DNA of 64,000 nucleotides from Actinokineospora xionganensis (GTDB lineage Bacteria > Actinomycetota > Actinomycetes > Mycobacteriales > Pseudonocardiaceae). The notes below the pieces were generated by a model. The model had not been told where the DNA came from and searched no databases. It saw only the letters and a list, made by a program, of their open reading frames with translations. The stretch's first letter is position 1. Each line of letters opens with the position of its first letter. A program made the position numbers and the translations under genes. The stretch spans positions 62,001 through 126,000 of the forward strand of contig NZ_JABVED010000009.1 in NCBI RefSeq assembly GCF_014323725.1. The letters are read 5' to 3'. This document shows positions 38,013-46,784 of the stretch, in pieces.

Positions 38013-38710
38013 CAGGCGTACACCCCCGCCCGCTCCGTCACGAGCCTGCCGTCGGTCAGCCGCACCACACGACCCATGCGGCTGGCGTGCGCCTGGTCGT
38101 GGGTCACGAGGACGAGCCCGCACCCCCGCGCGGTCGCGGAGTGCAGGACCTCGATGACGTGGGCGCCGGTCTCGGTGTCCAACGCGCCGGTGGGCTCGTC
38201 GGCGAGCAGGATCTTCGGCTCGCGGACCAGCGCGCGGGCGATGGCCACGCGCTGCTGCTCGCCACCGGACATGCGCTGCGGCTTCTGCTTGGCCAGGTGC
38301 GCGATGCCGACCTGGTCCAGCGCCGCCATGACCTTCGCGCGCCGCTTGCGCCGCGCCGCCCAGCCTTGGCCGTTGACCAGCGCCATCGCGACGTTTTGCG
38401 CGGCGGTGAGGTGCTTGAGTAGGAAGAAGCGCTGGAAGACGAAGCCGAACTCGTCGCTGCGCAGCCGCGCGGCCCGGCGCTCGGAGACCCGGCTGATGTC
38501 GGCTCCGCCCAGCAGGTACTGACCGCCGTCCGGGCGGTCGAACAGCCCGATCAGGCTCAGCAGCGTGCTCTTGCCGGAGCCGGAGCGGCCCAGGATCGCC
38601 ACACTCTCTCCACTGTGGACAGTGAGGTCGACACCGGTCAGGATCGGCCGCGGCTCGCCCTGCCCTTTCAGCGTCTTGGTGAGTCCGGTCAACTCGATCA
38701 GGGGCGTCAT
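38012..38710 (-). CDS. MacB/LolD-type ABC transporter ATP-binding protein
   Basis: The 232-aa ATPase has Walker A GRSGSGKST (~40), Q-loop FGFVFQRFFLL, signature MSGGEQQRVAIARAL, Walker B ILLADEPTGALD and switch His VLVTHDQAHA. It belongs to the MacB/LolD/FtsE branch. One base separates it from the adaptor gene, so adaptor-ATPase-permease is one operon. Confidence 0.93.
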   Translation of the reverse strand: MTPLIELTGLTKTLKGQGEPRPILTGVDLTVHSGESVAILGRSGSGKSTLLSLIGLFDRPDGGQYLLGGADISRVSERRAARLRSDEFGFVFQRFFLLKHLTAAQNVAMALVNGQGWAARRKRRAKVMAALDQVGIAHLAKQKPQRMSGGEQQRVAIARALVREPKILLADEPTGALDTETGAHVIEVLHSATARGCGLVLVTHDQAHASRMGRVVRLTDGRLVTERAGVYA

Positions 38711-38711
38711 G

Positions 38712-39713
38712 TCAGGACCCCATACCGGGCTTGGCCTGCTGCTCGGGCGGGCCCGGCGGCAGGTTCGGGCCGGGCACAGCCAGCGTCTCGTCGCCGGTCA
38801 GGCCGGACTTGATCTGCACGACCCGGCCGTCGGTCAGGCCGAGGACGACGTCCTTGGTCTGGCGTGAGCCGTCCGGACCGAGGACGTCGACCTTGCCACT
38901 GCCCTGCTTGCCCGCGACCGCCTCGACCGGCGCGACGAGCACCTGCTTCGCCGTCTCGGTGATGACCTCGATGGTGGCGGCAGCGCCGTTGATCAGCTTG
39001 ACCTCGGCGGGAGCGGTGCAGACCAGGCGCATGCCGGTGGCCTCCGACGGCTTGCTCTGCGGTTGCTCGGGCTGCGGCTTGGGCTGCGGCTGGGCCGGTG
39101 GCGCGTTCGGATCGGTGTTCGGCTGCTGCGGTGCGGGGTTCGGCGCGGGCGGCTCCGGAATGGTGCCCGCGGGCAGCGCGGCGATGGTGCCCAGGACCGC
39201 GCAGTCGAACGGGCCGGGCCCGCTCTTGATCTGCGCGCGCACGGAAGTCAGCGAGTCGGACAGCTGGTACGCCTGCGCGCCGTCGATTTCGGCCACGATG
39301 CCGTATCCGACGTACGTCGCGGAGACGATCGGCATGCCCGTGGTCACCGACGACTTGTCGGCGACAAGGCGGCCGGCGAAGACCGCGCCCGCGGGGACGT
39401 CGACGTGCGTGGGCTTTCCCGACGCCCACACCGCGCCCGCGCGAGTCGGCTTGGTAGGCGTGCTCGTCGGCGGCTTCACCTCGACGTAGCGGACCTGGCC
39501 GTCGCGGGGCGCGACGAGACCGAAGATCGGGTTGAGCGTGACCTTGCCGGTGAGGCTGACCTTGTTGGTCAGGTCCTGCCGGGTGATCTTGGCCGTGGTC
39601 ATGGTCGTGCCGCGGTCGGCGAGGCCGGGCACGGGCGGTGGCGCGTCGGATGACGTACACCCCGTGAGCGTCAATACGGCGGCGACGACCGCCGCGCAGA
39701 TTCGTGAGTCCAC
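38712..39713 (-). CDS. lipoprotein with HlyD/adaptor-like domain
   Basis: The 333-aa product starts with a type II signal peptide (lipobox LTGC, ~17-20) and then has adaptor features: VSLTGKVTLNPIFGLVAPRDGQVRYVEVKP resembling a lipoyl/barrel-sandwich half, and a C-terminal VLVAPVEAVAG..QTKDVVLGLTDGRVVQIKSGL (spread over ~265-315) like a membrane-proximal domain. The middle (~190-230) is a Pro/Gln linker. It is the first gene of the MacB-like operon. GTG start. Confidence 0.8.
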   Translation of the reverse strand: MDSRICAAVVAAVLTLTGCTSSDAPPPVPGLADRGTTMTTAKITRQDLTNKVSLTGKVTLNPIFGLVAPRDGQVRYVEVKPPTSTPTKPTRAGAVWASGKPTHVDVPAGAVFAGRLVADKSSVTTGMPIVSATYVGYGIVAEIDGAQAYQLSDSLTSVRAQIKSGPGPFDCAVLGTIAALPAGTIPEPPAPNPAPQQPNTDPNAPPAQPQPKPQPEQPQSKPSEATGMRLVCTAPAEVKLINGAAATIEVITETAKQVLVAPVEAVAGKQGSGKVDVLGPDGSRQTKDVVLGLTDGRVVQIKSGLTGDETLAVPGPNLPPGPPEQQAKPGMGS

Positions 39714-39752
39714 CGGTACCCCCAGAGTCGATTTGCCCGGTACTCGCTCAGT

Positions 39753-40670
39753 CTATACATGGAGTGAATAGTGATGTTCACGCCACTGTCGCACCGCCAT
39801 TTCGACGAACGCGCGGACTGCGGGCTTGCGGCCGCTCTCCTCACGCCAGACGGCGAAAACCCGCCGTGACATGGCGGGGGCGACCGGCCGCAGGCGCACG
39901 CCATCGGGGACGTGGTCGCCCGCCAGCCGCGGCATGAGCGCGACGCCGAGACCCGCGGCGACCAAGGCGAGCTGGGTGGGGAATTCGACGGCCTGATGGG
40001 CGATGTCGGGCTCGTGCCCGGCGCAGCGGAAGGTGCTCGTGAGCCAGTCGTGACAGATCGTCCCGGCCGTGGACGCGATCCACCGCTCACCGACGAGATC
40101 CGACAGCGCCACGGTGGACGCGTCGGCCAGCGGATGACTGACGGGGAGCGCGACATCGATAAGGTCGTGGCCGATTTCGTGGGAGCGCAGGCGGTCGGAG
40201 ACGGCGATGGGGACGTTGACCCAGTCCTGCGCGATCGCGAGGTCGAGGTCGCCACGGGCGAGTTGGGCGATGGCGTCATACGGTTCGACTTCCCTCAGGC
40301 CCAGGCACAAACGCGGGTAGCGCTCGTTCATCGCCGCCAGCACCTTGGGCAGCAGCCCACGCGCGGCGGTGGAGAACGCGGCGACGGTGAAGTCGCCGAG
40401 CACCTCGCCTCGACGCTCGTCCAGATCGGCCTCGGCCTGCTCGACCGCGCCAAGGATGCGTTCGGCGTGCCTCGCGAGCAGCCTGCCCTCTTCGGTCAGC
40501 CGGACCCGCCTGCCGTGTCGCTCGATGAGCACACAGCGGGCCTCGCGCTCCAGCTTCGCCATCTGCTGGGAGACCGCCGACGGGGTCAGGTGCAGGACCT
40601 CGGCGGCCGCGGCGAGGGTGCCTTGATCGGCGACGGTGCGCAGGACACGGAGCCTTACCAGGTCGAACAT
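39753..40670 (-). CDS. LysR-family transcriptional regulator
   Basis: The 305-aa protein begins with the LysR winged helix (VRLRVLRTVADQGTLAAAAEVLHLTPSAVSQQMAKLER) and continues with a periplasmic-binding-like effector domain (VAAFSTAARGLLPKVLAAMNERYP, GLGVALMPRLAGD). It reads toward the MacB-like operon in the same direction, 40 bp from the adaptor gene. The effector is unknown. No ribosome site is visible before ATG 40670. Confidence 0.9.
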   Translation of the reverse strand: MFDLVRLRVLRTVADQGTLAAAAEVLHLTPSAVSQQMAKLEREARCVLIERHGRRVRLTEEGRLLARHAERILGAVEQAEADLDERRGEVLGDFTVAAFSTAARGLLPKVLAAMNERYPRLCLGLREVEPYDAIAQLARGDLDLAIAQDWVNVPIAVSDRLRSHEIGHDLIDVALPVSHPLADASTVALSDLVGERWIASTAGTICHDWLTSTFRCAGHEPDIAHQAVEFPTQLALVAAGLGVALMPRLAGDHVPDGVRLRPVAPAMSRRVFAVWREESGRKPAVRAFVEMAVRQWREHHYSLHV

Positions 40671-40714
40671 GAAGCAAGGCTAACGTCGGCCGCCCGAAAG
40701 CCATTAGCGGAGCT

Positions 40715-41587
40715 TCAGGATACGAAGACCGTGAACGCCCCTCGGTGGACCTGGCCGTCGCGGTTGAACTCCAGGAACAGGCGGTACTCGCCGCGCTCGC
40801 CGAACAGGGCCTGGAACGTCAGCTCACCGTTGATCAGCGGCGCGCCCAGCGGTTCACGCGGGTGCAGGTGGGTGGCCGACAGCAGGGCGGTGTGGAAGCC
40901 CGTCATGTGGCCGTAGGCGCCGAGGTGCGGATCGACGGTGTCCAGCGGCTTGCCGTCGGGGCCGCGCAGGGAAAACCGCAGGACCGTCGGCTGCCGGACG
41001 GCGACGGTGGTCGCCCCCTCCGGGCGCACGATCCGGTAGCCCTGGCCGGCGTCGGCCTCGGCGGCCGGGGCGGGGATCTCGACGGTCGCCGTGTCACCGG
41101 CGATCGCGAAGGGCAGGCCGAGGACTACGGGATGCGTGGTGTCGGTGGTGTTCATCGGGATGAACTCGGCGAACATGCGGTAGGCGCCGCCGTCGGCGAT
41201 GGCGACCGCGACCTGCCAGGTGTCGCCCACGAGTTCCGGATGCAGGTGCTGGTAGCCCTGCATGTCGTCGCGGACAACGAAGAAGTGCAGCTGCTTGGTG
41301 GCGTTGAGCTGGAACTGGGTCTCCGGCTTACCGGAGGGCCCCAGGATCCGGAACGCCACCGGCACAGCGTCGCCGCGGGTGGTGGGCAGGGTGACCGGCA
41401 CGAAGCGGAAGCCGTTCTCGAAGTCCGACAGCCCGTCGCTGTGCGCGGCCAGCGTCATCGGAGAACCCATGCCCTGGTGTGGCGAGGCACCGGTGGACGA
41501 GCGCAACACGACGAAGACAATCGCCACCACAGCGACCAACACCGCCGCCCCGAGCGCGGCCCAACTGGCCCAGTGCAGCTTGCGCAT
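40715..41587 (-). CDS. membrane-anchored extracytoplasmic protein with His/Met clusters
   Basis: About 290 aa. A single N-terminal membrane helix (ALGAAVLVAVVAIVFVVL, ~10-30) is followed by two Ig-like segments with His motifs (GYQHLHPELVG at ~120 and GHMTGFHTALLSATHLHP at ~235) and Met-containing loops. These features suggest metal, perhaps copper, binding as in YtkA-like or copper-related secreted proteins, but no family was firmly identified. The start ATG 41587 has GGAGG ten bases upstream. Confidence 0.65.
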   Translation of the reverse strand: MRKLHWASWAALGAAVLVAVVAIVFVVLRSSTGASPHQGMGSPMTLAAHSDGLSDFENGFRFVPVTLPTTRGDAVPVAFRILGPSGKPETQFQLNATKQLHFFVVRDDMQGYQHLHPELVGDTWQVAVAIADGGAYRMFAEFIPMNTTDTTHPVVLGLPFAIAGDTATVEIPAPAAEADAGQGYRIVRPEGATTVAVRQPTVLRFSLRGPDGKPLDTVDPHLGAYGHMTGFHTALLSATHLHPREPLGAPLINGELTFQALFGERGEYRLFLEFNRDGQVHRGAFTVFVS

Positions 41588-41864
41588 GCCGGCAGAACCT
41601 CCGAACCCTCGCGACCGGCGCGTCGGCGGACAGCGGGCATTCACCGAATACGTGCCGGTTTCGTCAATCAGCAGGATCTGCAGTGTCGCTGAGGGGGATG
41701 ACGATGACAACCCGCGAACGGTGAGGTCACTCGATGACACTGGATCGTCGGATCCCAGGGTTGAGGTGATCTGCGCGTTCTCAGCGTTCTCAGCAGGCGG
41801 TCGATACCTTTGCGCCAGGACGGGGAGGTGGATCGCCTTGGTTTCGGAGGGGCAGACCCGGTTG

Positions 41865-42767
41865 ATGCTGGCCTCGCTGCGAGGCGTGTGGGTGCGAGGC
41901 CGGACGGTCGAAAGAATCGGCTACGTCGTGGGTGCCTGCCTCCTCCTCTCCGGTTTCGCACATTTTGGCGTGTTCCTGGCCGACGGCGGCCCGTGGGAAG
42001 GGCCGGTGTCCTGGCGCAAACCCGTCACCTTCGGACTGTCGTTCGGTCTGGCCCTGATCACCCTGGTGTGGGTCGGTACCTGGATTCGGCAAAGCGAGCG
42101 CACGCGGTCGGTGACGCTGTGGCTGTTCACGGTGGCGAGCGTCGTCGAGGTCGGGCTGATCTCACTTCAGGCGTGGCGTGGGGTGCCGTCGCATTTCAAC
42201 AGCGAAACCGGATTCGGCCGGGTGATCGCCACCTCGCTCGCCGTCGGCGGCGGCCTGATCCTGGTCTCGGTGCTGACCATCACCGCCGCGGCGCTGCGGG
42301 CGGACTCGGTCACGCGGCCCGACATGCGCCTGGCCGTGCGTGCCGGGCTGCTGCTTCTGGTCGTGGCACTGCTTGTCGGCGCGGCGATGATCGCGCGGGG
42401 CGTGATCGCCGTCAACGCGGGCGATCCGGACGTCGCCTACACGACGGCCGGGGCGTTCAAACCACTCCACGCGGTCGCCATGCACGCCGTCCTGGTTCTG
42501 CCCGGCATCGCGTGGCTGGTGGGCTTCACCCGGTGGACGGAACTGCTCCGGCTGCGCGTGGTGCAACTCGGCACCACGGGTTACGGCGTGCTGGCCGTGA
42601 CCACCGGTGTCGAGTCAGCGCTCGGTGTCTCGCCGTTCTCCGCACCCCTGCTCGCCGATGTCGCCAATCTCGTCGGCTTGGTCGCCCTGGTGTTGGCTGG
42701 AGTGGTCGCCTGCTATGGCGTGGTTCATTTTCCGGCCAGGGGCACCAACCCCGTCCGCACCGCATAG
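41865..42767 (+). CDS. polytopic membrane protein of unknown function
   Basis: About 300 aa with seven or eight hydrophobic helices. It contains GGPWEGPVSWRKPVTFGLSF and LQAWRGVPSHFNSETGFG, a pattern I recall from uncharacterised actinobacterial membrane proteins, and ends with a short cytoplasmic tail. ATG 41865 is used; TTG 41838 with GGGGAGG nine bases upstream is a serious alternative adding nine residues. It ends within the 3' end of the convergent response-regulator gene (43-base overlap). The 277 bp upstream hold only short direct repeats (GCGTTCTCA). Confidence 0.7.
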   Translation: MLASLRGVWVRGRTVERIGYVVGACLLLSGFAHFGVFLADGGPWEGPVSWRKPVTFGLSFGLALITLVWVGTWIRQSERTRSVTLWLFTVASVVEVGLISLQAWRGVPSHFNSETGFGRVIATSLAVGGGLILVSVLTITAAALRADSVTRPDMRLAVRAGLLLLVVALLVGAAMIARGVIAVNAGDPDVAYTTAGAFKPLHAVAMHAVLVLPGIAWLVGFTRWTELLRLRVVQLGTTGYGVLAVTTGVESALGVSPFSAPLLADVANLVGLVALVLAGVVACYGVVHFPARGTNPVRTA

Positions 42768-43366
42768 AGCGCCGCCTGAGTGCGGTCCTGCAGGCCCAGC
42801 TTGGCCAGGATCGCGCTCATATGGGATTTCACGGTCTTCTCGGACAGGTCGAACTTCTTGGCGATCTCCCGATTGGACAGTCCACGCACCACTGCTTCCA
42901 ACACCTCCGACTCCCGCGAGGTCAGCCTCAGGTCGCTCGGACGCGAGTCGCCTTCGGCGAGGAGCCGGGCCACGTCGGGGTGCAGCAACACATGGCCGGC
43001 GTGGACGGATCTGATCGCCGCAGCCAGCGCGGGCGGATCGACGTCCTTGTAGACATAGCCCGCCGCGCCCGCGCGAACCGCGGGAACGATCGCCGAGGGA
43101 TCGGCGAAACTGGTGATCACCAGGACGCGCGCGGGATTCGCACGGTCGCGGAGACCACGCAGCGCGAACACACCATCCGTGCCCGGCATGCGCAGGTCGA
43201 GCAGGATCACGTTCGGGTGCAGCCGCTCCGCCTCGGCCACACAGGACGCGCCGTCGAAGGCTTCGCCGATAACGGTGATGTCGTCCTGGAGGTCCAGGAA
43301 GGTGCGCAATCCCTGCCGCACCACCGGGTGGTCGTCGACGATCAGCACCGTGATGTCGTCAGTCAA
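42725..43366 (-). CDS. NarL/DevR-type response regulator
   Basis: The 213-aa protein has a receiver domain (acidic DD at 11-12, phospho-acceptor Asp57 in VILLDLRMPG, Lys in YVYKDVDP) and a LuxR-type HTH (LTSRESEVLEAVVRGLSNREIAKKF, then SEKTVKSHMSAILAKLG). TTG 43366 is the start: GGAGGTG lies a few bases upstream and the kinase stop overlaps it. Domain order and the nearby DevR-like box make a DevR/DosR-type role plausible. Confidence 0.92.
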   Translation of the reverse strand: MTDDITVLIVDDHPVVRQGLRTFLDLQDDITVIGEAFDGASCVAEAERLHPNVILLDLRMPGTDGVFALRGLRDRANPARVLVITSFADPSAIVPAVRAGAAGYVYKDVDPPALAAAIRSVHAGHVLLHPDVARLLAEGDSRPSDLRLTSRESEVLEAVVRGLSNREIAKKFDLSEKTVKSHMSAILAKLGLQDRTQAALYAVRTGLVPLAGK

Positions 43367-44489
43367 CGGGCACCTCCAGCAGCACCGTCGTCCCACCGGG
43401 ACGCTCCGAGGTGACCTTCAACTTGCCGCCCGCCGATCGCGCGCGCTCGCGCATCGAGGAAAGCCCCAGGCGGCGCGAGGTCTGGCCGGACGGCGAGGTG
43501 TCGAAGCCGATGCCGTCGTCCTTGACCAGCACGACGAGCATCTGGGCCCGGAACGACATGTCGATCTCGATCTCGCCCGCCTGGGCATGGCGCAACGCGT
43601 TATGCAAGGCCTCTTGCGCGATTCGATACACCGCCTCCTCTCTCGCCGAGGTCAGCCTCGGCACGTCGCGGCTGCTGAACTTCACGACGGCGTCGTGCAC
43701 GCGGTTCAACAGGTCGGCCTGCTTGCGCAACGCGATGTCCAGGCCATCGCCCGCGAGATCGGGCGACCGCAGCCCGACGACGACGGACGACAATTCGTCC
43801 GTGGCAGCCGCGGCGAGCCTGCGCACGGTGTCGATCTCGGTTCGGGCGCGGTCGAGGTCGCGGTCGAGCAGGGCGGCCGCCGCCTCCGCGGTGAGCCGGA
43901 GGCTGAACAGCTTCTGGGTCACGGAGTCGTGCAACTCCCGTGCGATGCGGTTGCGCTCTTCCACAATGGACAGCTCACGGCTGCGCTCGTACAACCGGGC
44001 GTTGACCAGCGCGATCGCCGCGTGGGACGCGAGCAGGGCGAGGAGTTCCTCGTCCTGGGCGGTGAAGCCGCCCGGCACCTCCTTGTTGGCGACGAAGATC
44101 TCGCCGAGGATCTCGTCGCCATCGCTGATCGGCACCCCGAGGAAGTCGGTCAGCACGGGATGCGCCGCGGGCCACCAGCCGAACTTGGGGTGCTCTCGGA
44201 TGTCGTCGAGCCGGACCGGGTGGGGATCGGACAGCAGGACGCCGAGCAGGCCGTGCTGCCGGGGCACCGGGCCGATCTCGGCCCACTGCTCGTCGCTGAT
44301 GCCGTCGGCCAGGAACTCGGCGAACCCGCCGTTCTTGTCGGGCACGCCGAGCGCCGCGTACCGGGCTCCGACCAGCCTTCGGGCGGAGGTCAGAATCGTC
44401 TGGAGGACCTCGCGCACCTCAAGGTGGGTGGCGACCGCCAGCACGGCGGCGCTCACCTCACGCAGTTCGTCTCGGTCGATTCCGGTCAC
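43359..44489 (-). CDS. GAF-domain sensor histidine kinase (DevS/DosT-like)
   Basis: The 376-aa soluble kinase has one GAF domain (~20-165, with HPKFGWWPAAHPVLTDFLGVPI) followed by HisKA_3 (IARELHDSVTQKLFSL, phospho-His187) and an HATPase_c domain (DDGIGFDTSP, GLSSMRERARSAGG). The GAF segment before FLGVPI resembles the haem-binding GAF of mycobacterial DevS/DosT; whether His110 binds haem is inference. GTG 44489 is preferred to ATG 44558 because the earlier reading would translate through the DevR-like box, and a TANNNT -10 (TACCTT) lies six bases before GTG. Confidence 0.88.
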   Translation of the reverse strand: MTGIDRDELREVSAAVLAVATHLEVREVLQTILTSARRLVGARYAALGVPDKNGGFAEFLADGISDEQWAEIGPVPRQHGLLGVLLSDPHPVRLDDIREHPKFGWWPAAHPVLTDFLGVPISDGDEILGEIFVANKEVPGGFTAQDEELLALLASHAAIALVNARLYERSRELSIVEERNRIARELHDSVTQKLFSLRLTAEAAAALLDRDLDRARTEIDTVRRLAAAATDELSSVVVGLRSPDLAGDGLDIALRKQADLLNRVHDAVVKFSSRDVPRLTSAREEAVYRIAQEALHNALRHAQAGEIEIDMSFRAQMLVVLVKDDGIGFDTSPSGQTSRRLGLSSMRERARSAGGKLKVTSERPGGTTVLLEVPVD

Positions 44490-44531
44490 CAATTCAAGGT
44501 ACCCACGAGGACCGACAAAGCCCCTGGTCCT

Positions 44532-44544
44532 AGGACTAAAGTCT
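44532..44544. promoter_or_regulatory. DevR/DosR-box-like palindrome
   Basis: AGGACTAAAGTCT contains the palindrome GACTAAAGTC, the core of the DosR consensus GGGACTWWAGTCCC. Its centre is about 49 bases upstream of the kinase GTG, in the divergent region between the kinase and SDR genes. A weaker GGTCCGATGGCGAC lies at 44563-44576. Confidence 0.6.
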
Positions 44545-44633
44545 GAGAAAAGAGCCATCTCTGGTCCGATGGCGACAGCCCCCGACCGGCCTAACGTCGA
44601 TCACGTCAAACGACGATCGACGGAAGGACCGAC

Positions 44634-45311
44634 ATGCCTGTCGCCATCATCACCGGCGCGTCCCGCGGCCTGGGCCAGGCGCTCGCGGCCGGACTCGCGG
44701 GCGAGGGTTGGGACCTTGTTCTCGACGCCCGCGGCGCGGACGCGCTCGCCGAGGCCGCCGCCGCCCTGCCCAAGTCCGTCACCGCCGTGCCGGGCGACAT
44801 CACCGACCCAGGTCACCGCGCGGACCTGATAGCCGCCGCCGACGCGCTCGGCGGAGCGGACCTGCTGATCAACAACGCGGGCGCCCTGGGGTCGAGCCCA
44901 CTGCCGAAGCTGGCCGAGTACCCACTGGACGCCCTGCGCGAAGTGTTCGAGGTCAACGTCGTCGCTCTGCTCGCCTTGGCCCAACTCGCGCTTCCCGGAC
45001 TGCGCGAGCGAGCGGGCGCGCTGGTCAACATCACCTCGGACGCGGCGGTCGAGCCCTACGAGGGCTGGGGAGGCTACGGCTCGTCGAAGGCGGCGGTGGA
45101 GCAGCTCAGCAACGTGCTCGCCGCCGAGGAGCCAGGGGTCCGTGTCTGGTGGACCGACCCGGGCGACCTGCGAACCCAGATGCACCAGGACGCCTTCCCG
45201 GGCGAGGACATCAGCGACCGGCCGCTGCCCGCGACAGTGGTCCCCGCGATGCTCAAGCTGTTGGCGGACCGTCCGGAGTCCGGCCGGTATCGGCTTGCGG
45301 AGCAGGCGTGA
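44634..45311 (+). CDS. short-chain dehydrogenase/reductase
   Basis: The 225-aa Rossmann enzyme has the NAD(P) motif TGASRGLGQAL (~8), NNAGALG (~84), a catalytic Ser in NITSDAA (~130) and Tyr-x-x-x-Lys in GGYGSSKAAVEQL (~145). The substrate is unknown. ATG 44634 is preceded by GGAAGGA. It is the first gene of an overlapping SDR-VOC-QueA-like operon. Confidence 0.92.
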   Translation: MPVAIITGASRGLGQALAAGLAGEGWDLVLDARGADALAEAAAALPKSVTAVPGDITDPGHRADLIAAADALGGADLLINNAGALGSSPLPKLAEYPLDALREVFEVNVVALLALAQLALPGLRERAGALVNITSDAAVEPYEGWGGYGSSKAAVEQLSNVLAAEEPGVRVWWTDPGDLRTQMHQDAFPGEDISDRPLPATVVPAMLKLLADRPESGRYRLAEQA

Positions 45312-45682
45312 GCCAGGCGCTGTGGATCCCGTTCGAGGCGGCCGATATCGAGCCGGCGCGAAGGTTCTACCTGGACCGTCTCGGGCTTTCCGAAGTGGAC
45401 ACCTGGTCCGCTTCGGAGGAACGGGGATCGGTGATCCAGATCGCCCCGGGCGCGTACCTCGAGCTGGTCAGCCCGATTCGACGCCGTCCCGGACAGGGAC
45501 CGCTGGCGTTCGAGCTAGCTACAGCCGCCGACGTCGACAGGCGGCTCGCGACGATGGAGCAGGCCTCGGTCACCCGGGCGCCCGGCCGGTATCCGCGTGG
45601 GCATTACGGGTTCGAGGTCACCGGGCCTGACGGGGTCGACGTGATGGTGTGGACCGAGGACAGGAGGACGGGGAGACGATGA
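45308..45682 (+). CDS. VOC (glyoxalase/bleomycin-resistance fold) protein
   Basis: The 124-aa protein has the VOC half-module pattern WIPFEAADIEPARRFYLDRLGLSEV near the N-terminus and GHYGFEVTGPDGVDVMVWTE at the end. GTG 45308 overlaps the SDR stop (GTGA) and its stop overlaps the next gene (ATGA). Enzyme or binding protein; substrate unknown. Confidence 0.85.
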   Translation: MSQALWIPFEAADIEPARRFYLDRLGLSEVDTWSASEERGSVIQIAPGAYLELVSPIRRRPGQGPLAFELATAADVDRRLATMEQASVTRAPGRYPRGHYGFEVTGPDGVDVMVWTEDRRTGRR

Positions 45683-46725
45683 GCGCATCACCGGAGTGCC
45701 AGGTGTCCACAATGGAGTTTGTGCTTCCCGCGGAGCTGGAGGCACACGAGCCGCCGGAAGCGCGCGGCCTTTCCCGCGACGGCGTACGTCTGCTCGTCGG
45801 AACCGGGTCCTCGGTCGAACACCGACGGTTCGCCGACCTGCCCAGCGCCCTGCGGGCGGGTGATCTGCTCGTGGTCAACACCTCGGCGACAGTCCCGGCA
45901 GCGGTCAAGGTGCAGGACAGCGACCTGTCGGTGCACTTCTCGACAGAGCTCCGCGACGGTTCGTGGCTGGTGGAAATTCGGCAGGCCGAGGGAAAGACGA
46001 CAGCGCGCTACCGCGGAGGCGTCGCGGGACGGCGGTACACCCTTCCCGCCGGCGGCTCGGTGACGTTGACGCGGCCGTACTCCGAGGACCGCCTGTGGGA
46101 GGCGGCGGTCGACCGAGGGCCGTTCGGTTCGGTGATCGGGTACCTACGGGCGGTCGGCTCACCCATCCGCTACGAATACGTCTCCAGAGACTGGCCGATC
46201 GCCTACTACCAAACAGTTTTCGGCACCGAACCCGGCAGCGCCGAGATGCCCAGCGCGTCCCGACCGTTCACCGACCGCATGGTCACCACCCTGGTGACCA
46301 AGGGGATACGCATCGCCCCGGTCCTACTCCACACCGGCGTCGCCTCGCAGGAAGCACACGAACGCCCCTATCCGGAACGCTTTCGTGTGCCGCCTTCCAC
46401 GGCGTCGCTGATCAACGACACCCGCGCCACCGGCGGCCGCATCATCGCGATCGGCACCACATCGGTCCGAGCCATGGAAAGCGCCGTCACCCCAGACGGA
46501 ACCGTCCACGCGGCCGAGGGATGGACCGACCTGATCATCACCCCGGAACGCGGAGTCACAGTGACCGACGGCCTCCTCACCGGCTTCCACGAACCCCGTG
46601 CGTCCCACCTCGACATGCTCGAAGCCATCGCAGGCCGCCCCTTATTGCACGAGTGCTACCAAGAGGCCATCGCCGCCGGCTACCTATGGCACGAATTCGG
46701 CGACCTCAACCTGCTGATCCCGTGA
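45679..46725 (+). CDS. S-adenosylmethionine:tRNA ribosyltransferase-isomerase-like protein (QueA family)
   Basis: The 348-aa protein has QueA motifs: RAGDLLVVNTSATVPAA (N-terminal), the IRYEYV..WPIAYYQTVF segment, RPFTDRMVTTLVTKGIRIAPVLLHTG, and the C-terminal GRIIAIGTTSVRAMESA and TDGLLTGFHEP. QueA adds the epoxycyclopentanediol group in queuosine synthesis. No tgt, queC/D/E or queG gene is in the window, and most actinobacteria lack the pathway, so its substrate here is uncertain. ATG 45679 has GGGGAG upstream and overlaps the VOC stop. Confidence 0.85.
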   Translation: MSASPECQVSTMEFVLPAELEAHEPPEARGLSRDGVRLLVGTGSSVEHRRFADLPSALRAGDLLVVNTSATVPAAVKVQDSDLSVHFSTELRDGSWLVEIRQAEGKTTARYRGGVAGRRYTLPAGGSVTLTRPYSEDRLWEAAVDRGPFGSVIGYLRAVGSPIRYEYVSRDWPIAYYQTVFGTEPGSAEMPSASRPFTDRMVTTLVTKGIRIAPVLLHTGVASQEAHERPYPERFRVPPSTASLINDTRATGGRIIAIGTTSVRAMESAVTPDGTVHAAEGWTDLIITPERGVTVTDGLLTGFHEPRASHLDMLEAIAGRPLLHECYQEAIAAGYLWHEFGDLNLLIP

Positions 46726-46784
46726 TCATCGCCTGGTACCCGACTTGATGAGAACTCTGGGCCGGAGGGGCGGCCTACGCAGGG

